64,000 nucleotides of DNA from Vespula vulgaris. Taxonomy: Eukaryota; Arthropoda; Insecta; Hymenoptera; Vespidae. A program made the translations under genes and the position numbers. Positions 1 to 13,390 of this stretch are shown piece after piece; the stretch's first letter is position 1, and each line of letters starts with the position of its first letter. The DNA lies in the NCBI RefSeq assembly GCF_905475345.1, contig NC_066596.1:4465001-4529000 (forward strand). The letters run 5' to 3'. The notes beneath the pieces were generated by a model. The model was not told the origin of the DNA. It ran no database searches and worked only from the letters and a program-made list of their open reading frames with translations.

Positions 1-3000
1 GGACGTTTCGCTGCACACTGAATATTTAAAGCTTTAAGTGGTCCACATACCCGAGAGAATTTTCGTACAATAACCGTTTCCTAAAGACTCTCGAAATCAG
101 CTTCTTTTCGGTTTTTAAAACATGCCCCATACGTTCAGCTTTTGACACAAAACTTTAAGAGAAAGAAAAAGAATTTGGGTCACGTTATGACTTACGACCT
201 TGCCACAGTAGCAATGGAGGAAGGAAAGAAAAAGAAAAGATAGGGACAGGTTTTGATACATGATGCTCGCGGGAAAAGAGTGTACTATTATTAAGTTAAT
301 CTTTGTGACTTATCGCGGTAAGGAAATGTTTCATGCCCATTCGAACGGACGAGGTTGTACGATTGAATATTCGATAAAAGCAGAGATATATATTTACCTA
401 AGTTAGGATACTCATAAACCTACGTTTGATGTGTTGCAGAAATAGGATAAGTTGTGTAATAATCGTCATATTCGATGTTCTTTCTTTATGTGTAAAGTAT
501 TAATTGACAGAATATAATCAATCGCGTATGTATTACTATCAAACATTGTGTTTTTTTTTTGTATTTGACGTAAACGAAAATATGTATTTTTTCGAAAAAC
601 GCTTAAATTTTTATACGATAAGTATAAGGAAAGTTTTAGAGCGACTATTAAATCTGTCTATGTTATTTCTTAGTTATTAAAATCAAGTAGTAATGTCTGT
701 CTAAAATCAACCATGCAAGAAACAATGAAAGTTTCCTCATAACATTTCTCGAGATCACGCTATATCATAATACGCTCTCAAGCATAAATAAGAAACAAGA
801 AAACCATTACTCGGCACGTAATTACATTTCGTTAGGAGCCCAACTCAAGCTCCTCTGGCACTTTGTTACGCATTCGTTTCCCTCGAGCGAGCAAACTTGC
901 GAAGAAGGTATGTACGACGGAACGTGGAGCAACTTTTCGAACGTAAACGAATCCAAAATAGCTTCCAACGACATTCCAAATACGCTTCGGAAAAGTCGAA
1001 TCTCTTTTTCCTCGACTTTCAAGTACGGAAATAATACGACGTGAATGAAATATGTATGAGTCGATGGCTTCTCGTTTTCCGGCGAACCAATTATCGGAGA
1101 TACCGATAACTTCCCCGAAGGAGAGCTATCGTTTGAGTTATTAAATTTCAAATATTTCTCTTACCAACACCAGCACCGACACCAGCACTATCGAGAAAAA
1201 AGTCTCTTTCGTCGAATTTCACGAAAGACCTGGACAATGCTTCGTTTAGAACTAAAAGAACATCTGTGGATTACGAAAGATCAGACATTCGTTATTGGCT
1301 AACGATCCGTTAGGCAAAAAAACGTATCTCCAGATTTTTATTTCTTCTATTCTTTTCGTTGAATCGACGTAATTAAAACGAAAGAGCTCACGAGTAGGTG
1401 GATACGAGATATTTGATTAAGGATATTGTATAAAAAATATTAAATCTATCGAATCTAAGTGAAAAATAGCTAATGTGACGGGATGAAAATAAACGTAATC
1501 TCTTCCGCGTGTTCCATCGCGAAACTTCCAGCGATCGATATGCGAATTTCCCTGAATAAGCTAGGGTTGACAAGGAAACGATTCGCTGAATGGATTTCCT
1601 TTGGAAGAGAAAGGGAGGGTTCCATTATTACGACTATAGCTATAAGTAGATTCGATATTCGAGTAAGAATATTGCTGATTCCGTAGGCGGTTAGGTTTAA
1701 AAATTATATTTTAGAAAAGGGATGATGAAATTAGTATATTTGTTTCGTTTTTTTAGGAGTTTGGAGACTTCAATTTATATCAATGTCCGAACATTTTTCA
1801 ACGGAGAAGATAATGATATTAGATATCTGATGTTAAATCAGGAGTATATGAAAGTTCGACATTTTCACTGACATTTTGCTCTGTCTCTTTCACTTTTCTT
1901 TGTTTTAACGCCAAACCTTTATCGGTATCAGCTGTCGAAGCTAACGGTTGCAATGTATCGCACATATGGTGACACTTTAATAGCACTCTACAGACAAGAA
2001 GATTAAGACGAGCCGCGAGCGTGTGCCGAGCATAACGGGTTATTGCTTTTACGAAAGTTTCAACTTCCATCCACCATTCCTTGTTCTATCTCAAGATGTT
2101 CTGAAGTCGGCTTATCGGCCAACTTTAACTGAATAAATTTATTCCTACCATAAAATACGCAGACACCTCGAAGATTATTTTTTGCTCACTGTAGTGCGAG
2201 ACATTTTTATTGTTTATCTCTGAACTAGTTTTCATTTATTTAATTATTACTTGGAATGATTTAGTCGAATAATTAAGAGAAATTAGAGAAGGGACTATTG
2301 AAGTTGCAAGTTAAAAGATCTCGATAGCTCAAGAGGATAAATACATCGATGTTGAATATGTAGAAGTAAAATAATGCGTAAAGTATTATGTATTCTTGAT
2401 TGTACTAGAAGTTGTGTCGTCTCGTGATTCACGTAACGATGTGGGTCTACGAGTTTGAGAACTTTCCACTGCGCATCTTGAGAATACGGAGGGCTCGATG
2501 CTTAGTTCTAACAATAAGCAAATCCACTATTTAAAGACAATTAGAAACTCATCAAAACGATAAGCATGTAAACCGCATTTTTTCATGTTCTTCGGTCAAA
2601 CAGTATCAATGAATTCGTCCGCTAGAACTTCTAACTGATAGGATAAGCGAAAGAAATGAACAAAGAAAAAATAGAAAGAGGACAAAGAAAATTAGAAGAA
2701 GGCGATTGATATTAGGTCGAAAAAAGGAGATAGTGCTTATTTCGCGATGTTTTATTCGAGCAAGTAACTGCAAGACTAGGTCATACCTTTCTAGAGAATG
2801 CAAGTGTCATGGCACGAGCGGCCTGAGCGCATTGAAAAGATGAAAGGCGAAATTCTACCATTCACGGTATGCCAGCCAACCCAATGGAAGTCGTTTCGTC
2901 GCGAGCGTGCATGTGAGAAAATAACTGATGTGTAATAATAACTGGTATGCAATTCGGGACAAAGACCGGTACTAGCTTTTGTTTCATGCCAACGGTAACA

Positions 3001-3290
3001 TTTAAAAAGCGAGGATAAAACACATGTCGAATATCTTTTCGATAACAGAAAAGTCGTGAAAAAATTATTGTATGTGTCGATGCATTCATTCATAACACGT
3101 GTAAATTAAATCAGCGGAAGTAAATATCGACAAATTTTTATTCCTAACAAGAGGAATACGAAGTGCGATCCAAAAAATATTCTTATCAAAAATTATTTTT
3201 ACAGAAAATTCATCAAGATCTAATCTGTCTGTCTAAACGTCTATCTAAAGTGTTCATGAAAATCACACGTTTATAAAATGAATTAAAAAT
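1..3290. other. AT-rich intergenic or intronic DNA, no recognised gene
   Basis: I see no family signature. The only stretch with protein-like translation is on the minus strand at about 1819-2135. There, LKLADKPTSEHLEIEQ in one frame passes into MEVETFVKAITRYARHTL in another, with a one-base frame change near 2075. It may be a broken exon or chance. Confidence 0.4.
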
Positions 3291-3299
3291 TTCTTCGGA

Positions 3300-3530
3300 A
3301 GAAATGAATTTAGACGCTCTAACTCGATCCATGCAACTCTCGTACGCATGCCAGCCTGTAATTATTCCAAGCTTCATTGGATTTCACAGACGGTCATTTT
3401 CAGAACATCACGCTTCGCTGTGTTCCAACATCTGTCGATTTATGCCACTCCGAATTAGCTTCGTTTATTGCAAGGCCCTAATTGCTCATTAATCCAACCG
3501 AATTTCAATTAAATTTCAATCACCGTTCTT
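3300..3530. promoter_or_regulatory. Candidate conserved non-coding element
   Basis: A compact mixed-composition block within AT-rich DNA. It contains TAATTA-type cores (CTGTAATTATTC, CCCTAATTGCTCATTAATCC) and an ATTTCAATTAAATTTCAAT direct repeat. The density of homeodomain-type cores suggests a regulatory element; conservation could not be tested. Confidence 0.25.
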
Positions 3531-6090
3531 TTTTTCTGTCTACCTTTTTCTCCTAATCCTTCTTTGGCTAAAAACGTCTTCTCTAAACATCAGCGTATAA
3601 GTAATTAGCTAAAAAGGTTTTTGTGGAATGCTTATCTAACGTAATACGAATTTACTTTAAATTTTCATAAAGCATAAGGAAGATTTGAAAGATATGTAAG
3701 TCAAATTTAACATTCATCTCTAAAATAAAGTTTCTTTAGGCAACTAAATTGTATTATATTAACATTTTTAACTCTCCTCAAACGCAAATTTCTTAAGTTG
3801 ACAATAACTGATTTGTAAATACTTACACAAGTATAAGTTTTATATATACATACACACATGTATATTTTACGTCACTGTATTTAGATATTAAACTCGCAAG
3901 AATTTTATTCTCGAGATATTGTTCTCGTTCTTTGCGTTCAAAGTTATGCATGAATATTTACAAAAGAGAGGAAGACTTGCAGAGTAAACACTTTTAGTGT
4001 TATTCCTTGCAAAGACAGTCAGTCGGCTTCTCTTAAGGATTAGATATGCCTGGAAGGTAAATATTGATACATAGTCGCACATTCTTGAATAAGAGAAATA
4101 TAATACATCAATAAATATCTATCCATATTATATATGCATATATCTTTTCAGTGGTTTCACTATTTAAAAAACATTATTATCTAACAGGATCGCTTCTATA
4201 TGCAACCGACCGCATCATAACAGCAAACATTTCAATGTAATCGTGTTAATAAGAGGCCACTAAATAGGTCGAAACTACTTTCCTAAGTTGTATCTATGAA
4301 GGTGATAATTATCACTATAATTATTATAGGTAATTACTTCGTAAAGTTGTTGAATGTCGATACTCTCACAAGATCTCATGCTAGCAATGAGATTTTCTCT
4401 TAATTAGGGATTCGTGTAATGTAGATTTAAATTTAATTTAAATTTAATTTGTTAAATTCGGAGAATTTTTTTTAATAAAAAATCCACAAAGTTAGTATCA
4501 TTGATATTACGTGAATTACCGAGTGTCTCGTTAAATTTTGTCCACCTAATTCCTTCGAGTCCCTTACATTATATACACAACATTACAAGTAAACTCGCTT
4601 ACCGGCACGTTTTATTTCTCACGAGAGGATTAGCCCAACAAATTATCAGCCTAATTGTAAAATGTTAATGGTGGGAAAGATCCTCCGACAAATAAGTTCG
4701 TAAAGAAAATTATATGATTTTTTTAAAGCATACATTTTGTTAATTCGGTTCGAGGGTGATCGAAATAACAAATTAAATTGATTTTTTCGATGACCTCAAA
4801 AAGCAATCCAGTTAGAAAACTCTCGTAAAACGTATTTAAATTTTATATTTCTCTATTGGTTGTTCCATAAACAACGCGTGTTCTAATAATTTGTGTTGTG
4901 CCATCATGAACGAAGGAACTACATCAATGCAGGGTATCGTTATTTGAATTATTTCGAGTATCCTCGCAACTAGTAACTCGAAATTATCGAGATCGCTCGA
5001 CGTTGATCATCGAAATATGTTCAGAAAATATTATCAAAGAATTTATAATAATGTCAATACACAATCCATTTTAATGAGTTCCTTTTATTTCATTTTTTAT
5101 GATCCTTATCTTTGAATGATCGAATTATTGAAAGAAATCTGATAATAACTATCGCTGACATATAATCACGAGGGAGTTCGACATCTAAAAAAGAAAACAA
5201 AGGCAGTACGACAATTGTATGCTCCACTGCGATCTACGATCGCGTAGTTTTAAAAGCTGGCTTGAACAAAGTCGTCGAGCGGTTGACGCAAATCGAATCG
5301 ATTCTGTCGCAAATTGTCAGGGAAACTTACAAACGTCACGACTCATTTAACCACGAAACTCTCTCTACCACCCCTCCCCCTTTCACTGTACACGTCGTCA
5401 CGAACACGATGCAACAGGTAAAGGTAATGTGCTAAGATCGCATGATGCAATTAATTTTTTAACACCTCGTCATTACGATTGCTAGAACTAAAGATTCGCT
5501 AGAAAATCCAAGATCCAGAGTAGATGGAGATCAACTCTCAAAACTTAGCAAATTATTCGGCATCCAAGCAACGAGATTCTTTTATACGTTTTCTTTTTCA
5601 TTTTTATAGAATCACATCATCCCAACAGGTACAACATGACCAAGCAAAAAATATTTCTGCGATCGCAACGATAAAAGTCAGTTTACACACTCCATAGCTT
5701 TAATACGGTGCTCGTATATACTTCGGAAGTATGTATTTATAGTAATAGGTAAGTAGTGTAATGAAAAATAAATAAAAGACGTCCAGATGATTTGTGTGTA
5801 ATAAAATCTCGGTTTTATTATTACGTCGGTTGAAAATGGGTAAAATTACAGATCTACCTTTGACCTCGATCGTTTTCTTACCTTTTATGGTGGATAAGCG
5901 ATATGTTGTTTTGAATGTGGGATGATACACCTCAGTCTTCTGTAAGTATGCGTCAATAACGGTGGACACAAAGATGCTGAGCTTCCTCTATCCAAATTGG
6001 CCTCGTAGAAGATCACCATTTCGTGCAATACCATTGCAACTGATTTGATTAACGAGGGCGAACTTTGTACACAATGATAATTATATATGC
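3531..6090. other. AT-rich non-coding stretch
   Basis: No gene recognised. At 4423-4456 a short AAATTTAATTT unit is repeated in tandem. The minus strand at 5860-5990 has a short open frame (DAYLQKTEVYHPTFKTTYRL) followed by a GTAAGA donor-like site near 5878, but no partner exon was found. Confidence 0.4.
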
Positions 6091-6093
6091 AAA

Positions 6094-6119
6094 AGAGAGA
6101 GAGAGAGAGAGAAAGAAAA

Positions 6120-6150
<31 letters not shown>
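6094..6150. repeat. (GA)n microsatellite, interrupted
   Basis: Two GA runs (6094-6111 and 6123-6150) are separated by a short A/G-rich spacer. Confidence 0.95.
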
Positions 6151-6154
<4 letters not shown>

Positions 6155-6961
6155 GATAGTTACGCAGGGTATTTAGGGATAGTTGGAAATTGGCAAAGCC
6201 GATCGAACGTACGAAAATCGTCAGCGTATTTTCCCACGTCGCCACATCCGTCACTCGCACGATCCTTCAATTCCTCTATCACACATGCAATACATATATA
6301 CATATATGTATACTTAAACAGCAACGAGTCACTGTGCTCTTCGATATCGTCACGCTTTTACGTCGACCGACCGCACACACGTTCGTCCGCCGTTACGCCT
6401 GTAACATTGTTGAATCACATGTCACTCCTGCTGCTTCTTCATATTCTTTTTGTATAACGATCATCCGATCTTTTCGATCAGAACAAAAATCGTCATTCGA
6501 ATATGTATTTGTGGAAAGAAAGATAAGGATTACGGATAAATGCATGATCTTTATCAACATCATTCAGATAATGTTTCTAAATGTTAATTTACGAGATGTT
6601 GAATTTCGAAATGCTTTGTTAATCAGAATGGTTTAACAACAACTCTCATAGGCGAGCTTTCCAACTGAGACTAAAATTCCAGTGAATTTCAACCAAAAGA
6701 AGGAACTATAAGTGAAGGAATATTTAATCTCGAGAAGTTGGCGAAAGAAGAAGAACAACAATGCTGTTGTTTACTCTGCAATGTAATCGAAAGTAAGGAG
6801 AGCGAGAAATATGGGAAGAAAGAGAGAGTTTCAGCTTGTATTTTATGAGTGCCCGTTGCGTTTGCAACATAGCATGGAAAAAAGCGAAGGGATTTAGAAC
6901 GAACTTTCATTCGCTTTTGAACGAGGAAAAGAGATAGAGACAAATAGAAAACGAAAAAGGA

Positions 6962-6984
6962 AGAGAGAGAGAGAGAGAGAGAGA
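6962..6984. repeat. (GA)n microsatellite
   Basis: About 11 GA units in a purine-rich stretch. Confidence 0.95.
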
Positions 6985-8039
6985 AAGGAGACCACCCCTA
7001 CTAGATTATCTCGACTCCTCGATCGAAACGTTCCTTCCGTTCAAACCACCTATTCTCGAGACTTCGTATGACGAATATAAATATTTTAAAAATTCTCGGC
7101 AATGCCTATAAATTTCACCTTCACTAAAACACACATTCTTGCAATAAATTTTTTTGTATCGATAAGTACGAGCATCGCTATAAGACGAAATGCAGACGAG
7201 AATCCAAATTTTCATTTCTTCTTTTAACAAAATTATGAGCCTCCATCTTCAACAACAACAACGAGATTAAATATTAAAATACAGTTATCTTGGATGAAAA
7301 AGAAACGGTTCAGCATATCTACTATCAGTGATACCAATACGGATACATAGACGCACATACACATGCAGAACATGGAGGAAGAACATGTAGTACAAGTAGG
7401 AGAAACACAGAATCCGCATTTATACGAACAAGGCACATGCCGTACTCCTTGTGGTCACGTTGCGATGAGGCAATAATTTTTCCTTCGTCAAAAGAAACGA
7501 AAATCTGAAACAAAAGTCAACGAGGAGAAGTGGAGGAATGTCTGTTCATTTCAAGACCCAACGAAGAAAAACATTGTGATGAGATGATACTCGGTTAGCA
7601 TTAAATTATTCGTATGAGGACCCCAAGGAAGAGTGAACAATCATTCTTGCCTCTCCACTTGTTAAGTCAGCAAGAAAACTTCACATATCACATTTAGCTC
7701 CCATGAGAAAGATAAAAATAATGAAGGAGAAAGACAGAGACCTGTAGAGGAAAAGAAATGACAAAAGAAATACAATGACTTTCTACCCTAACACGTTTTT
7801 TTTTTGTAATCTCTTTCACTCAATCATATCCTCACTGCTAAAAAGGATTTGTAGAGAGGATTGAATACATTTGATTTTACTAAAACATTTCCACCCCTTT
7901 ATTTCTCTCTCTCCTTGCAGTAACACGGATGCTTCGCACAACACACGAAAGACTCAACACTTGATGGACAAGTAGGGGGTGAAATCGAAGTATGCAAGTG
8001 AGAAAAGGAAGGGACGAGTAGCAGCAAAGGAGGACACAA

Positions 8040-8720
8040 TTCGAACGTGGTCTTTGAACACTGTTTACACGCACGCGACGAGAGGCGCCATGGTCACTGC
8101 CGGCTACAGAGCTCTTCTTCTCCGATAATCACCACCGTCTTGAACGAAGTATCCTCAGTCGATTTCGTCCTGGAAAAGGAGGATGAAGGGAGCACAGCTC
8201 CAGAGCCATATCGTCCTCCCGACGCTTCCGACGACGCCTCGGTGGAGTCTCGTATTCGGCCTCTTTTCGATATCATCGTCGCGATAAGGCACGGCAGACC
8301 AACCGTCCATTCATCTCTGTGCGATCCTGCTATTCGAGATACGTCGCAAGCACACACGAGGACGCACGCGTCTCTACGCGCGAACGCGCGCGCGCACACA
8401 CGCTCTTCACCTCTTTCTCAACCTCTGTCTTTCTCTCTCTTTCTCTATCCCTCTCTCTCGCTCTTTCCTTCTCGTCGTTATCCGTCCTATCCTTTCGAGG
8501 ATAGTCCCTCTACACGCGCGCACGCTACTACTATCTCTCTCTCTCTCTCTTTTCAACCCTCTCGCGCGCGCCACCCTCTCCCTTCGGGGCTCTCTCGCTC
8601 GACCTCAAAGCGACCGCTGCTGCTGCTCCAGTGGTGCGTCACATGCAGGAGCTTTCGTTGAACTAAGCTCCGCTGGAACTAGCGCCACGCCCTCGGAGCA
8701 GGTGGCAGCACCTGCCGCAA
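8040..8720. promoter_or_regulatory. CpG/GC-rich block with CT tracts and an E-box palindrome
   Basis: This is the strongest GC and CpG enrichment in the left third. It includes alternating CGCG runs near 8380-8400 and 8560-8575, CT tracts at 8420-8560, and a perfect inverted pair GCAGGTG-gcag-CACCTGC at 8698-8715. Long open frames exist on both strands, but they follow from low stop-codon density in GC-rich DNA. A promoter or leader exon is the likeliest reading; strand and target are unknown. Confidence 0.4.
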
Positions 8721-11435
8721 AATCCTTTAACTATCTCTCTCTCTTTCTCTTCCTCCCTTTCTCTTTCTGTCGCCCGTTTAAGAAAGGGATGAAAATCCTT
8801 CACTAATATCTCTCGCTCTTTCTCAACCAACTTGATATCGTACAAATTCCACTAATCTTTCTGGAACATTGATACTACATCGTACTTTTCTACGTTATTC
8901 CCAAGGAGCCTTCAACTTCTGAGGTCGTTATCTTCGAATTTTTATTGGAGCTAAGTTGCTTCGTTTTATTTTCTTTCGGGACTTTCTGTTGTCCACAAAG
9001 ACGTGCTACTATTCTACTTGAAGTAGGTAATACTGTGGTACGTTTAAACGTTAGTAGTTAATGCCGTTTATGATCAAACTACGGTAGCCGAACGAAAGTA
9101 ATAAACAGTGGCGACGAAAAGAAACTCGAGAATGCTTAGACTCGTCGAGCAGGTATATTACCTCCATCCTCAGACGACTACAATGTTCTCTCTTTCTTTC
9201 TCTTTGTCTTTTTTTGTCTCCACATTTTCCCGCATTGTACGACACTGAAACACGCGCACCGGATGTCTAGGCGCGAAATACGCAACACACGCGATGCACG
9301 TTGATGAAAGGACTCACGTGATCTTTTCACTCAATTATTCGATATCTCGCTTTCTTTATAAAAGTACCGTAAAAAAATTTATAAATCCGAGTACGCAACA
9401 ATAATTCTATGTACGCTATATCACTGTGACTCAAGGATAATCAATTTAACTGGGATGCTGCTTTAATGAACAGATAATTGCGTCACATATATTTCTGATA
9501 AACGCAGGATAATATCATAGAAAGATAGAAGTACAGAAAAAAGGAAAGAGTCCTGTGACACTAATTATACTACAGGACCATAATCGAACTGACCTCTAAA
9601 GAAAAACGTACTTATTTTGAATTAGTACACTTTTTATGAATCTGTTTTGGCAAAGTTTCGTTTCCAGCGAAAAAATCAAGATAATTTTGTATGCATAAAT
9701 TGTTTATAATTAACGAGAGGCTGTCTCTAACTTGTTATTTCCCATTGATTATCTAGAAAACGTCACGTACCTACTTAAAAAGTTCCACGATCTTGTCTTA
9801 TCATAACTCACTAACAAAAAGAAGAAAAAGAGTTCACGATACTGCTTACGTGATACATTAAATTGTACTAACCGAAATAATCTTGGTCGTTATTCCTTCG
9901 ATGTCGGACGTAAAAGTTGAGAGTATCGAGAAATCGAGGACAATAAAACATAAATCGTATCGGAACGTTTCCAAGTTTCTTCGCGTAATTAATTTTACGC
10001 ATATGCATTTCCCCACTGTGATTAATGCCTTGGGCCACTTCCTACTAGTGAGAGGAGCGGTGTATCGTTGGTGAGATTGTTCCTTCTGGAGTTCCCATAA
10101 TTTATCGCAACTGTCGATATGTAATCGTTGCCAGAAACGTAGCCCGCGTATCGCCAAACTTTTGCGAGGCCTCGTGCATCGACCGTGACGAAGAACGCGA
10201 GTATGGAAGCATGTAAACGGTTATGTGTGTAAGCTAAGTAAAAAAAACTAAGGGCTGAGGAATAAGAGAACAAAGGGAATCGAAATGTGTGGGAACACAA
10301 AAGTAATATATCTCCTTCTATGTAAACGTTATGGTGGAAAGGGAAATGGAATAAAGTAGGTATTTCAGTAAGGCTAGGAACGATTACACTTGCAGATGCC
10401 TCGACCATTGGTTTTCGCCATTAGATCAATCTTCTACTACTGTGGACGAAGCACTTGAAGAAACAGTGCTATTTCAAGAACAAGTCCGTTGTTTCTAGAG
10501 AGAGAGTTCACGCTCTCTAGATAAATTATACCTGACCGTACAAGATCGAGCCCAAAGATAATAATTCAAATGTTAATTGAGTAGCTAAATTGGTCCTACC
10601 AGTTTGTGGCCTACTGATCTATCAAAGTTCTCGCTTTTGTTCCTGGCAATCTCTGTGTCTAGTCGTTTGCCCCTTCTTGCTAAAGAACACGAACTACGTT
10701 TCCTGAGAAAAACGGGCCAACATTAGCAGAACGGACGGCATCAATAGCGATAACAATCAACGCTTCTCAATTTCATCCCTATCATATGAAAATAGGGTCA
10801 ATAAATAGTACTATCTTTATCGAGCCTATTTATTTGGTATATTTGATAAATCAACTATAACATGAATCGTAAGATGTTAAATAAAACAGAGTGTTAGTTA
10901 AAGCGAGTATTTGTAGAGACACTTTTTACATAAAAACTCGTTCCCAACTGCGTGCATTTTCTCATTAATGATCTTCAACATGTCATATGTCACGATAAAG
11001 TATGTCATACAAATAGAAGGTGTGATTCTTTAACTCGATAGTTTGCAAAACTTCACCCTGAAAATTTGTTCATCCCGCTCATTAGATAGTGCACATATCG
11101 GAAAACATATGGCAGATAAATTTCTTCGATTATTACTGAAAGACATACGATGGAGAAATACGGTAATACGTCACGGTGACATAACGAGGTTAATGAATAC
11201 TCACCGTGCTCGTTAAGGGATGAAAAAGAAGGAAACTAGTTCCGTGCGGACTATATTACCGTCACGAAGGAGAAAGAGTAGCAACAGAGCATTCGGAGTT
11301 TATCCCTTCCAGGGTGAAGTGTTGCTCTCCACAACGTACGGGGATTCGCCTGATGGTTGGTTATCTCAAATATTTGTTTTACTAACAGTACAAACAATTG
11401 ACCCAATTGATTTTCCGGGCCTCTGCTTCAACTCC
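8721..11435. other. Non-coding stretch, no recognised gene
   Basis: AT-rich to mixed DNA. A 128-codon minus-strand open frame (10022-10408) begins with an ATG in a good context (ACCAATGG), but its translation matches no family I know, and this length is expected by chance about once in a window of this size. Confidence 0.4.
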
Positions 11436-11438
11436 CTC

Positions 11439-11439
<1 letters not shown>

Positions 11440-11488
<49 letters not shown>
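11440..11488. repeat. (CT)n microsatellite
   Basis: About 24 uninterrupted CT units. A second CT tract of similar length follows about 190 nt downstream. Confidence 0.97.
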
Positions 11489-11496
<8 letters not shown>

Positions 11497-11679
11497 TCTG
11501 CTTCATCCAAAGGTAGAGTTTCACTCTCCACACGTAACGTGGCTATGCATTAGGATGTTTCATTAGCGATCAAAGGATATCCTGTTCGGTCGAAGTCACT
11601 CGAACGAAAATTTGCATTTCGATGCGGTGGCCCCGATTGACGAACCCGTCTTTGTATTAAACTAAAGCCGAGCTCTCCC

Positions 11680-11680
11680 C

Positions 11681-11730
<50 letters not shown>
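11680..11730. repeat. (CT)n microsatellite
   Basis: A CT run with one early interruption, paired with the tract at 11440. Confidence 0.97.
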
Positions 11731-11733
<3 letters not shown>

Positions 11734-11739
11734 CGGTGT

Positions 11740-13390
11740 TAAATGTTCAACGAATGTCTTCATTGAGATCACCGAGCGAGAGATCTTCGAACCGATTTCA
11801 TTCCATCGGATACGTTCAAGAGATCACCGCGGTTACTACTACGTGATATGAATATAGATGGAGTTGCTTTTATTACGATCATATCTGGGTAGTTATCATT
11901 CCTATAGGATTTCGTTGCCTTTCCGAATTACCAGAGTTATATATCCGGATTAGCTTAATCCTACGATGATCGATTCGTGGAAAAGCTCTAGGACGATTTC
12001 GATTTCTTCGAAAAAAGATTTCAAACTTGATTCGATGTAGAAAACATCAATCATTCACACCAAAACGCGCTTTTCAAGTTGTTTTCTCTCAAGAAGAGAA
12101 TATTTCATTATTGTAACTAAAATCTTTATAAACGCATCTGCATAAATATAGCTCAAAAATTTTCTTCTTTGTATTTCAGGATTTATTAAATCCGGAAAAA
12201 GATCGCTGTCTAAGCGAAAAGAAGAGAATAAGAAATAATAAAGAGAATAGTAAAGAGAAAACTCAGAAAAATTGATGTGGCTTTGTCGCAAAGCAGATAC
12301 AAAAAATCTCTAGTCGCCCGCATCCTTATAGCGATCTGCTCGAGAACAGAAAAATGAAAGAAAAAGAAAAAAAAAGGAAAAAGAAATTTGGAGGAGGTCA
12401 TCCAGTGCAAAAACGAGTTGGTAATCGGCCAAGCAAAACGTTCGCTTCATAAACACATTGGACGAATTCCAGATATATTCGTATAAACATTTTATACGTT
12501 AATTATCTCAAGCTGTTTCCCGCGCTGCGATTCTGAATCAAAGTTGGCGCGAGCTTCGTAACAAGAGATTAGAAAAGTATTCACTTAACGATTATCGTTT
12601 TGTGAACAATGAGCTTTCACCTCTTTTAAATTACCATCATGTCAGACTATAATGTTAATTGTTACTATTTGAGGTCGATTATTGCCACACTGCTTTCATA
12701 TGAGTACGACAAGCATATCAGTAAAGTAAACAATATTCAAAGAGATAGAATCCACTTCGATCATCGACGACGTATTTTAGGAAGATACCTCATTTACAAC
12801 TCAAATTTGAAGAGAAAGACATCCACCACCGATATCAGGTGATCAAATGTCACGAAAGAGTCATGTAAGTAGAAGTTACCGCGTGGAATTAATTAATATC
12901 AAAGAACCTGGGTTCCTAGCTTATAGAGAAAACGAGGTCAATACTCTTTGTAACTTCACTTTTTTCTTTTCTCTTTTCTTTCTCTTTAAAGAATTTGGAA
13001 AAATAAAAAACTGCGTTATTATTCATTGTATTAATTTTCAAAATGAACCATTTTATTCGACATGTTATTTTTTTCGAATATAATTATAAATATAGTAATT
13101 TAAATATGTTCTTATTTCTAATTTAATTTTAATACAATACAAAATTACAATAAAAAATTTTTATTTTATTACAAAGTAATAATTGTTCCTTTTCTATTAC
13201 TATTTATATCTATCTATTATCTACTTACCTACCTATATCTACTTATAGAGTTTCATAACATTTTTTAATCTTTATGTACACATTTTGCACGCTTCCTTAT
13301 TTTGTTTCCTTATAATATTTTTTGATACATTAATTATAAGGATGTGTTTTTCAAGCACCACTTGATGTAACTTAGTCGATACAGTCCTGG
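11740..13390. other. AT-rich non-coding stretch
   Basis: No recognised gene. The minus strand at 12055-12410 and the plus strand at 12639-13083 have short open frames without family signatures. The interval 13080-13330 is nearly pure low-complexity AT. Confidence 0.5.

Noticed and set aside
6065..6636. Two overlapping open frames of 130 and 148 codons
   Set aside because: The first encodes GA-repeat ERER tracts; the second has no family signature and poor coding character.
8047..8661. 204-codon open frame
   Set aside because: It lies in GC- and CT-rich DNA with few stop codons, becomes Ser/Leu-rich through CT repeats, and has no domain or splice support.
10022..10408. 128-codon minus-strand frame with a good start context
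   Set aside because: No family motif; about one frame of this length is expected by chance in this much sequence.
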